Source of the DNA: Papiliotrema nemorosa
Lineage: Eukaryota; Basidiomycota; Tremellomycetes; Tremellales; Rhynchogastremaceae
Length of the DNA: 64,000 nucleotides
Assembly (NCBI GenBank): GCA_032158125.1
Contig: JASKOT010000004.1
Span: forward strand, 558,001 to 622,000
Direction of reading: 5' to 3'
Shown piece by piece: positions 55,502 through 64,000 of this stretch (its first letter is position 1; each line of letters starts with the position of its first letter). The position numbers and the translations under genes were made by a program. Under the pieces are notes generated by a model. The model was given only the letters and a program-made list of their open reading frames with translations, was not told the origin of the DNA and searched no databases.

Positions 55502-57187
55502 TCATCCTGGCGTCGAGGGCTCGTATACATACTTTGGCTGCTCTTCCGGTCGCAGACTGGACCGCCTTGTATACTCTTCTGCCCCTCTTGCATCCGCCAT
55601 ATCCTGATCGTTGAATGTACCCATGATGCCCGACAGCTTCTTGTCCTCGTGAAAACACGCACATTGTCCACTATTCTGGTCCTTATGCGCCGCTTGTTTC
55701 TCCTTCAGATCGGAAGTATCTATCTTCTTGATGATCTGACGTGAGGAAGACCCTGAAATGCATGCCCGGGGGATAGTGAATGAAGTCGGTTCCTCTCTCT
55801 CTATCTCTGAATCGTACAGAGATAGACTCTTGATTGTCTTTGGCGATCTGGCGTATACCGGGACGACCGTGCTGTCGGGAACAATTGTGCATGGTGCAAT
55901 GTCGACTGGATGTTCCCATTGAATCTGCCGGGTAGGTCCTTCAGGCGGAAGGTTATCTCTCGACTTGGACTTTGTATCTCCCAAAACGGAATACTTGACA
56001 CGGAAAATCAGCTGATGTTGTATCGTCGAGAGACCCTCTGCATGGACTGCCGCTGCCGAAGCCACTCCTCCAATGACGGGCGATGGGAGTCGGGGCTGGA
56101 CTTGGAGATGTAGTGCCGTTTCGGTAGCCGAGAGGGTGGAGGGTAAGACGGGCTCTTTAACCTCTGTCAAGCGTCTGTTCTTCTTACGCCTATAGGAATC
56201 GACCAATCTTGCAGTCGGACCTCTCCAGAGAAAGCCATCCGGCGGTTTTGTGGTGTCCTCAAACCACCACGTTGGGCCTTTCTGATACAGTGTATACCGG
56301 TCGATCGACGCTTGATCTTCTGTCGAGTGTGTTATAGTCTGTTCGAGGATGACGGATAACGAGCATATTGTTAGTCTGGGGTCGAGATTCGAGAGGATGA
56401 GGCAGACGAAGAATCCAGACCCTAATACCAGCTGTTATCAGCGAAAGTCGTCAGGCTTCACTCACGCAATCACTATGGAGATTATTCTCAATCCTTCCAA
56501 AGTCCACTACCTCCATGATCTTCTGCATCGAGAGCCTTGCCAATTGCCCTGGGTCTCCATACGTCTTGACGACACAGACTTCCCTCGCTCCAAAATCCAA
56601 CACATGGGCAAGCGAGTGGGAACTCGCATTGTCTGGCTCTTCATTTACCGATGTAGCGGTCGACTCTCCATCATAATCTGGTGTGGGTGACAGAGCACTG
56701 GCCGAGAGGACGTGGGTGACCTTGTCAAAGGGAGTATCTCTCGTTGCGGGTAAATCACCGGGAAGCGCTATGGTAAATACAATTCTACAATCAGCGCAAC
56801 TTGGGAGGGGTATAGCTTGACCTACACGTGCCGACCTCTGGACAGACTCTCCGATTCCAGGGGTACATCTGTGACATGCTGTGATCTTTCCCTAGGTCCA
56901 TCTACCCGCCTCACACTGACATCCCAGACGATACGGATCGTCCCGACCGTCACGTCCTCTTCAACCTGAATGATGAGTCGACCGTGAAATGTCCCTTGAC
57001 CAGGTAGGTCGAGCGGATTGCGGAGATGCAAGAAGAGGACAGCCTCACATTGGATCTCAATAGATAACATTGGGTCGTAGTTGTCCTCGTAACATGCTCG
57101 TTCCACAGGGGATAAGAGTGCAGGTGCTCGGCTGGCGGGTATAGAACCTATCAAGATCTGCTTTCCCCGCCGATGCGCATTATTCAT
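55502..57187 (-). CDS. Arrestin-like trafficking adaptor
   Basis: The first ATG is at 57187: MNNAHRRGKQILIGSIPASR. The N-terminal arrestin-type strand region reads MLSIEIQCEAVLFLHLRNPL and GTFHGRLIIQVEEDVTVGTI, continuing after an intron with IVFTIALPGDLPATRDTPFD and KVTHVLSASAL. The C-terminal arrestin domain has LDPRLTICSLSVILEQTITH and IQHQLIFRVKYSVLGD, then CISGSSSRQIIKKIDTSDLK. Fungal arrestin-related proteins recruit Rsp5-type ubiquitin ligases to plasma-membrane transporters for endocytosis, usually through PPxY motifs; I see no PPxY here, so the partner is unclear. Length about 480 residues. Introns at about 56822-56778 and 56465-56415. The start is divergent from the AlkB-like gene with 180 bp between. 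Confidence 0.72.
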
Positions 57188-57369
57188 CCGACCACCCAAT
57201 TAATGGCTTCGACGCCTGAACCCCGGGGCACCGAATGGGGTAATGCGGGGTAACCTCTTGTCGGTGATCCCGATGGACACTCAAAGATCATGTTTCTTGC
57301 CATCACTCACCATTCTTGACCACTCTGAACGTCCCTCTGATTGCCCAGTATTCCGACGTCGAGGACACA

Positions 57370-58453
57370 ATGCCGGCAATCAGAACGCCGGTCAAGAGGC
57401 AAGCCAATCTCTCCTCATTCTTCGCTAAACCCACGCCGACCAAATCGTCACCCTCCGATCCGATCTTGATCAAAGACGATTCACCCCCTCCATCGAAGCG
57501 ACGCAGAAGATCTTCAGACTCACTATCGCCTCTGCCTGAAGATACAGCCTCGATTGCTCAGATTGACCAAAAAGCTCTGATCGCCGATCCAGACTATCCC
57601 CCACCCAACCATCCCTCCTATCACCCTCCACCGGGACCAACATTCAACCACCCAATAAAGATCGCTCCTATACCTCAACATCTCTTGGACTCATTATTGT
57701 TCAATACCATCCCCAAGCCGATCATCAAACCAGATCTCGGTCTCGATCTACTCTATTTCAAACGATTCATCGATCCGAGCTGTTCATCGGAATTGACGAA
57801 CTACCTCCTAGATAGCTTACCGTGGTATCGGGTCAGGTACGTCGTCAGGGGTATACCGATCAATACGCCTAGATACACTACGGTTTTTGGTAAAGACTCG
57901 ACGAATACCCCTTGGACAGGGTACGACAAGGCCGAGCCTCGTGCTATCCCCCGTATCCTCCTCAAGCTCATGCAGATGGGTAAGTTCCACTTGCTCCTTG
58001 ACCTTGCGCGATGAAGGGTCAAGGCGCTAACGTCTAGTCGAAGCCGTCACTGGAGAGACTTACAATTTTGCACTGGTCAATTACTACTCTTCTGGCGCCG
58101 ATTCCATCTCTTACCACTCTGACTCTGAATCCTTTCTCGGTCCTAATCCCTGCATCGCCAGTATATCCCTTGGCGCGCCACGAGACTTTATGCTTCGACA
58201 TGTCAGTTATGCGACAAACAAACAACCCGTGGAGAAATTCGTGTTGACAAGTGGAGATATGGTCGTGATGCGCGGAAGGACTCAACATGATTGGCAACAC
58301 TCCATCCCAAAGAGGAAGAACGCAGAGGGGAGGATCAATATTACGTTTAGAAAGGGGATCGTCAAGTATGCTACGCAGAATTACAATCAGTACAACGTGG
58401 GGAAAGGGCCGATGTATAGGTGGGAAGGGGGTGAGATGGTGGAAAAGAAGTGA
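57370..58453 (+). CDS. AlkB-type 2-oxoglutarate/Fe(II) dioxygenase (ALKBH2/3-like), with PIP box
   Basis: The enzyme family removes methyl groups from 1-methyladenine and 3-methylcytosine in DNA by oxidation. The N-terminus MPAIRTPVKRQANLSSFFAK contains QANLSSFF, a perfect Q-x-x-L-x-x-F-F PCNA-interaction box, followed by a basic, probably nuclear-localising, RRRRR-type patch (KRRRRSS). The catalytic domain has LLYFKRFIDPSCSSELTNYL, YNFALVNYYSSGADSISYHS, HSD iron ligands in YHSDSES, QHDWQHSIPK with the distal His, and RINITFRK with the 2-oxoglutarate Arg. One intron at about 57980-58037 (..MQM|VEAV). About 340 residues, ending ..GGEMVEKK. Substrate type is inferred from overall ALKBH2/3-like motifs and the PIP box. 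Confidence 0.87.
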
Positions 58454-58805
58454 TGGCAGCGCAAAGGAATTATCAGCACAGGGTACATCTCAGAGCACAA
58501 GTTGGGTGTCAGGGAGGACAATGCTCATGGTAGGGAGTTTATCGCCGGCTCCACGACAACATCTCGGGCCCGAAGGATCATCGGACCCACCATCGCCTAT
58601 CGGCGCTGCTCTCGACCCAACAAGCCGGCAGGCCATCAGCGACCATCAGCGATACAGCGGTATGCCTCCCCTATCGTGCTCGAGTAAGCACCGCACCGGT
58701 CACAGGGTTGGTGCGGGATTATGGCCGTACCATCAAATGCATCATTCAGACAGTTCATCCACCCCAGATTCGCCGACAGCTCCAGATCGCCGAATCCTAT
58801 CGGCC
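58454..58805. other. Convergent 3' region
   Basis: About 350 bp between the AlkB-like gene and the secreted orphan. Overlapping ORFs lack recognisable content. Confidence 0.4.
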
Positions 58806-59719
58806 CTATTCACCGACTTCGTCCTCGCAGGAGGACATATCCATCTCCGTCATCTCGGTCTTTCGCCTCTCTACCAAATCTTCGATTGCCGACTCTATGG
58901 ACAGGTTCTTGGGATCCCACTCGTACGCGCCGAGTGATTCTGACACGGTGCGCTCGATGATAGAGGTCAGCTCTGTCTGGATAGCTCCCTTTTCTTCATC
59001 GGTCTCGCTCTTGCCTCCAGTCAGGAACTCCACCATGCGCGAGGTCAATTCAGAGTTCTTCTCTGGTACATTGGTGGAAGACACATTGGAGCCGTACAAT
59101 GAGCTGGCAAACGTTTGTCCTAGAGTGCGCAATTTCGCATTAGTGAGCAATTTCCCACCTAAACATATGAGCATCATTGATCTTTCCTTCCTTCACGGAT
59201 AGATGGATCAACTCACCACCTTCAAAACCTCTCTCTACGGTTTTGGCAAACTCTTTCACGCTCGACCCGACCTCGTGCTGTCCTGGCCAGAAACATTGTC
59301 CCGATCGAGCGGATTGTAGTCTTCCTATATCCCGATCAACAGAGACGAGAGAGTCCCAAGTGACCTTGTCCAGCTCGGACTTGGCATATTTCAAAGCTGA
59401 ATGACGAGCTTGGTTCACGGAAGCCACGTCGTTCTTGTCTGTATAGCTCTTGAGCAATATCTTGTACTTTGGATCCGACTGTATCGGGGCTGAAAGAGTC
59501 GATTTGGCCAGTTTGGCTAGAGCCAAGTACGACTCGATCTCGTCCCAATTCAAAACACGCTTCGACCGGGCGTGAGGATCTTCTTTAGCTGCGTGGCAGG
59601 AGCCGCTCGACAATGTCGCCAGGATCAGTCCGAACAGTTTGACAGAGAAGACTGGACAGATCCACCGAGGTTGTCGGCAAAGGTACCCCTGCTGAAGACA
59701 CGTTGGTACTAGTAGACAT
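58806..59719 (-). CDS. Secreted or ER-lumenal orphan protein
   Basis: A 10-nt first coding exon (59719-59710, MST+A) joins through a GTACCA..GTCCAG intron to IFSVKLFGLILATLSSGSCHA, a classic signal peptide with CHA|A cleavage. The mature part begins AKEDPHARSKRVLNWDEIES and reads YLALAKLAKSTLSAPI, HSALKYAKSELDKVTWDSLV and SGQCFWPGQHEVGSSVKEFA. A second intron (GTGAGT..TTTAG, 59216-59159) gives ..ERGFEGGGKLLTNAKLRTLG. The C-terminal half is helical and acidic and ends ..SSCEDEVGE. About 285 residues, with few cysteines (three visible) and one NVS and one NLS glycosylation site. I do not recognise the family. Without the first splice the frame beginning MSTSTNVSSAG would stop early. Confidence 0.6.
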
Positions 59720-60186
59720 GCTTATGAATGGTTGTAGAAGACGAAGGGTTGATGGTGCAATACTGCACGGTAAGAGAACTCGTAGCGTGATAGTCCGATT
59801 CCTCACACACCACGAGTACTGTGCGATGACACTGGGTCAATGGTCAGCCGTGAGAGCATCGGACTTTGCATGAGCGCACAAAGACTTGGCAGCCCGACAT
59901 TGCAGGGGTCGAGATCTCAAAGGATGCAAAGCGAACCCCCTGGTCGTGGGATATGGCTGCAGCCGAGTCTGGAACAGTGAGACATCATTTGGGATAGATT
60001 GTGCCGTGGTACACGTAATGACATTTTGGCATTGTGCTTTCTTCTCGTGCATGATATCCTTGGTATGATACAGTGAATGACAAAATTTGTCGGTTTCCAC
60101 GACGCCTCGAATTCGATGAGGACGGTTTTTATCCGTGCTTCGCCTATTTGAGCTCTGTAGAGCGGGTTGAACAAGTTGTTTGCAGT
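59720..60186. other. Intergenic between the secreted orphan and the deubiquitinase
   Basis: About 470 bp, promoter of the orphan and 3' UTR of the deubiquitinase. No gene is seen. Confidence 0.4.
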
Positions 60187-63100
60187 CTACTTTTTCTGAA
60201 TCGGTACCTTCTCATACTATCATCAGTTTCCACGCTTATCACTCTTGGGTCGACTCACAAAGCAGATGTACGCCTTGGCCGCCATGACTTCGTCGAGACT
60301 TGCCAGACGGATGGTAGTACTGCCATTCAGCTCCACCCCACGACCTGTCCAGAATCTCCCGGCTGATTCTTTATATAGGAAAGACCACTCACTCTGAGCA
60401 ATAACACCAGACCCGCCTGTCCTTCTTCGGCATCTCATGAGGCGTACTCTCCTTGATATGATCCTCCACCGCCACATCACTCATTCCATTCGTAATCTCC
60501 CCTACGACTCCGCTCGGTTCACCCCTTTGATTAAACATGACTTCCGGATCGACCAGGACGTATGCGATATAATGTCCGCCTACCATAGACCCTAGATGCA
60601 CGACCAAGGCTTTTTCGTCAGCCCGTCAATCCAAGAGGAGACATTGCTCAGGACTCACCATATAGCCTGTACATGACCGGCGTTTGTGAGTCTGGTCCAT
60701 GCTCTACACTCGGCCAATCCATATATGGCGCACGCAATCCTTGCGGGGTAGGAACCATCTTGTAGTCGTTTCGATTCGGAGCGAGATAAGGAGCCAAGTC
60801 GAACACCTCTGGGAACGACACAAAATCGTCCATCTTTTTCAAATCGTAAAAGCTCGTAAACGTCAAACCAGATTTATGCGTCTGCTTGAAACGCTTAAAG
60901 TGGAAGACGAGGACTTCGGGAGCTTGCGCGATCAAGTACCGTTTGAACGCGCGGCGCATGACGAAATGGGAAGATTTCCGTCGAGACGGCATGCGGGGTC
61001 TCACGCCCACGGGTAAATCCACAGGTGGTGGCTCGTCATCGTCCGAATCGGAAGTATCCGACAGTCCATCATCTTGCTCTTCCTCTGGATCCGCCAGTGC
61101 ACCGGAATCGCCAGAGGTGGCCGATACGGCAGATGCGGCATATGACTTTGCGCGAGCTTCCTCGGGATTTTGATCTTGCTCTACGAGTCGACGAAGAGGC
61201 GAAGGTGCGCGTTGGGCGCTGTTGACGCTGGATCGGGACGCAGCCGAGGCGGCTCGACCTAGACGTTTCTCCTGGTTATTAACCGGGATGCTCGCTTCGG
61301 AAGCTGAGTCTGAGCCCTGAATGGATATCGACGGGGGTGCTGTTTTGGACGACTTGACTCCCGAGGCGAGGTGCTCCATCGTTTCGTCTTCCTCGAACAC
61401 CGTGGGATGCGCAGAAGGGTATTTGCCAGACTTGACTCGCCAGCACTTTCGACAAGCAAAAGCATTATCACCTTCCAGCACTTCCACAGAGGTAAAAGCT
61501 TTGAGACTCTCTTCCAATCCAGTCAACGTGGTTGTGTTCTGGTTCACAGCCAGTCCTTCTCCAGCATTGGCGGCTCGCAGTTTGGCCAGTGGATCCTCAA
61601 CTTGGTGATGGCTAGTCGGAGGAGCGGACAAGATCCGTTGAATGTACGCACTCTGCGCATGTGTCGGTCCAGGTCCATGCTGTCGGCTAAAGGTATTGGG
61701 GGACCCGGGGATGCTGACGGCTGGGGGCGTCTTGTCCGGGTCGACGATCGACGAACTACTACTGCTCGAGGGGCGGGACGACTTCTTCTTGAATCCAAAG
61801 CTGGGCTTGGCCTTGAGACCAAACTTGGACGAGATGGAGGAGTGTCGAGTGGTAGTCGAACTACCCTCGTCCAACGAGTTGCGCTCATCGTGATCGATAC
61901 TTTTCCGTCGATTCCTCTCGTCTTCTTGCTCCCTCTTTGAGCGAGTCTCACTGTCAGAGAGCTCAGATTCTGACATGACGCTCCCTGTGGACGGGGCATC
62001 GGAGCCTGATGCCCGTCGATCATTGTTATTTTTTGCTTTGAAGCCAAAAGCCGCTTTGAGCTTGTCCCGCTGGAAAATCAGTTTGAGCTTTCAAAGACCA
62101 GGCTAGGACTGACCTTTCTTACGCGAGGTGCATCCCCTTTGAGACTGAGAGAGATGTCAAGGAAGCCCTCATAGGTGTGTGAGACCTGTACATTTAGTGT
62201 CAGTCCTGAGCACAGTCTGGACGTACGCTTTTGCAATGTTCGCAGACCACAACGCTTGCGAGAAGACCACCAAATAAGACATCCACAAACGGTACCAGTC
62301 TCTCTTCCTCCGGTATCTCCCTCCCTACAGGTTCACTCGCCTGATCCACCAAAGTCGTCCTACTTCCTTCCAGACCCGGTTCTTCCCCTGTCACCCCCAA
62401 AAAAGTCACTTTGGTAGGTGAAGCCGGCGCACTAGGCGAAGGCGAAGGTAACGGACTGATCCCATCTTTCCCAGCTCCATTCTTGGTCCCCTTTTTGCCA
62501 TGTTTCTTGGTCACAGGTGGAGGAGGTTGAACACGTTTGATGATATCCTTTTCCTCCATCTCCATGGAATCCAAAAGATGTCGCAACAACTCATGAGCGT
62601 CCTGTTGCATATAATCGTCGTATTGATCATATTTCCTGGCCATTTCTCTCAAAAGATGATGTAGTCGCATAGACCTCGTGGATGAAGTCTCGCCTGAACC
62701 AGACGTTCCTCCACCTGCATCCTTCATCTTCCATGATTTTTGTAAAGACGCCAAGAAAGTTTTGGTGACTGGTAAAAGGGGGTAGAGGGGAGGTTCATTC
62801 GCTTCGGGAATCAAGGCGGGTATACGGTGTGAGGGTATGATGGGGGTGGGTAAAAGTGAGATGGGAGCTGGGACGTGCGGACCGGTCGGGGATGAGTTGA
62901 GGAGGGATATCAAAGGGGCCGTCGCGCTCAACTGTTTATCAGTGAACAGCGATACGGAGTCACTTACAGCTTGGAAAGTCGAATTGAGGAAACATGTGTT
63001 TTGCTCGTTGACTATTCCGATGGGTTTGAGAGCCGTAGGGAGTCCCAGGGAAGGCATCACAGAGGGCCGACGTGAAGATGGCGCAGAGCTGTTGCCTCCG

Positions 63101-63198
63101 CTTTCGACATGTTGTATGGTACTTTTCACATGGCCTTCGGGACTATCAGACGGTATCGATATAGATGGTCGAGGCGTGATCGACGGCGAGGTGGCCAT
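60187..63198 (-). CDS. Ubiquitin carboxyl-terminal hydrolase (USP16/USP45-like)
   Basis: A cysteine protease that removes ubiquitin. Translation starts at 63198 (MATSPSITPRPSISIPSDSP). The Cys box is NEQNTCFLNSTFQA, continuing LSATAPL only if a 36-nt stopless intron (62967-62932) is removed. Next come YDQYDDYMQQDAHELLRHLL, the QQDAxE box of this subfamily, then a zinc-ribbon-like CEHCK, a long Ser-rich insert and a CRKC pair, then EVLVFHFKRFKQTHKSGLTF. The His box is GGHYIAYVLVD. A final pair of introns gives YCSDTTIRLASLDEVMAAKA and the end YICFYEKVPIQKK, which fits the usual YICFYER; an unspliced frame would end at 60223. About 930 residues. The substrate is not deducible. Confidence 0.87.
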
Positions 63199-63782
63199 GG
63201 TATCCTTCACGGATGTTGCCTCTCGAGTTGAAGCGATGATTGACCAGATTAACAACGATCAAGAGGTCGAGAGATGGTCGAAGAAGTGGAATGGGGGATG
63301 GGATGGGGGGATCTCCTGAACGAGGCGCCGGGCAGATTATGCCGCTTTGGTACGGGCCGAATGGCTGTCAATCGTGTTTGACTTTAATGCCGTGACTATG
63401 CACAGAATACCAGCTGCTCCGACTATGTATCCAGCGTAGAGAGCCAAGTGCGATGCATATGCGCGCAGCTCTCCACACACGGTGACAAAGCGGTCGATAG
63501 CTCGTCAAACGGGTTGCGGGGGCCGCCATAAACGAGGTTGACCCCGACGGCATGGTGTAGAAGGTCGCCCGAGGGAGTGATTATCAACCGACCTTAGACC
63601 TCTTGGTCGACGTGTACAGGAATAGTCACCAATCATGCATGCGCGTGCCGAGACGGCATGGTAGCATACAGGATACACATCATTCCATCGCATAGCATTC
63701 TATCGCACATTGCTACTGCCCCGGACAGCCGTCTCTGGGTTCCCTTGTCCTTACGCAAAACATGGCTTATCGGTATACTGAT
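63199..63782. other. Intergenic upstream of the deubiquitinase
   Basis: About 580 bp containing the promoter of the deubiquitinase and the 3' UTR of the RPEL gene. No gene is seen. Confidence 0.4.
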
Positions 63783-64000
63783 TTATTGGCTTGCAGGCGC
63801 TTCATCAGCTGTAAAGTCAGCAAGATGACGCGTAGAGTGTTAGTGTGTATGCTTACGATTCAAAATGCCCTTCTTGACCAACTCTTCCGCTGTAGGTCGT
63901 TGAGCAATATCCTTCACCAAACGGTCCTACAGGTCTCAGCCAAGTTGTACCCTGAATACTATGCTAAACTCACTCCGAGCATCGACTTTTCCAGCTCGGC
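63783..64000 (-). CDS. RPEL-repeat protein, 3' end only
   Basis: The visible C-terminal exons read AELEKSMLG, then after an intron DRLVKDIAQRPTAEELVKKG, and after a second intron ILNPDEAPASQ. RPTAEEL-VKKGIL is an RPEL motif (RPxxxEL followed by xxGIL), which in animal MRTF and Phactr proteins binds G-actin. Introns run from about 63974 to 63928 and 63856 to 63811, with good phases. The rest lies beyond 64000. Family assignment rests on one repeat and the typical tail. Confidence 0.6.

Overview
The window reads as nuclear chromosomal DNA of a basidiomycete yeast-like fungus, most likely a tremellomycete (Cryptococcus/Kwoniella-type). Genes are dense and lie on both strands. They are split by many short introns, about 36-110 nt, with GTRNGT donors, CTRAY branch points and YAG acceptors. 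Many starts sit in divergent pairs with only 150-600 bp between them, and the recognisable proteins are typical fungal ones. I found no rRNA, convincing tRNA, transposon or CRISPR array. The taxonomic call is inference from gene structure and protein content.

Layout. 1-6 kb: 5' part of an SPT7-like bromodomain gene (-), TFIIIC subunit TFC1 (+), a gene-poor 2 kb, and mitochondrial-type phosphopantetheinyl transferase PPT2 (+, with a GC-AG intron). 6-18 kb: NOT4 E3 ligase (-), BUD13 (+), COX6 (+), a previously easy-to-miss 57-residue gene (-), GPI mannosyltransferase GPI14 (-), and a secreted GH128-type glycoside hydrolase (+). 18-29 kb: an accessory-looking island with two paralogous eight-cysteine, probably GPI-anchored, surface proteins, an acidic orphan, an F-box-like gene with a decayed tandem copy, two orphan ORFs and another F-box-like gene. 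29-43 kb: twinfilin (-), an IMPACT/YIH1-type protein (+), a tandem pair of AAAP amino-acid transporters (+), an FAD oxidoreductase (-), BCP1 (+), PAPS reductase MET16 (-) and the ER chaperone LHS1 (+, HDEL). 43-64 kb: a Zn2Cys6 regulator (-) behind a 3.8 kb gene-free upstream region, a rhodanese-DSP phosphatase (-), a GMC alcohol oxidase (-), an arrestin-like protein (-), an AlkB-type dioxygenase with a PIP box (+), a secreted orphan (-), a USP deubiquitinase (-) and the 3' end of an RPEL-repeat gene (-).

Most conserved genes are housekeeping functions unrelated to one another: Pol III transcription, mRNA decay, splicing, respiration, GPI and fatty-acid cofactor biosynthesis, sulfate assimilation, ER folding and ubiquitin removal. 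No biosynthetic cluster is apparent. The most unusual content is the 18-29 kb island, with its shared eight-cysteine module and the F-box paralog carrying stop codons. Several introns have lengths divisible by three and no stop, so they read through in simple ORF scans; comparison with paralogs or families shows they should be spliced. Exon boundaries were inferred by eye from splice consensus and family similarity; no transcript data or database search was available.
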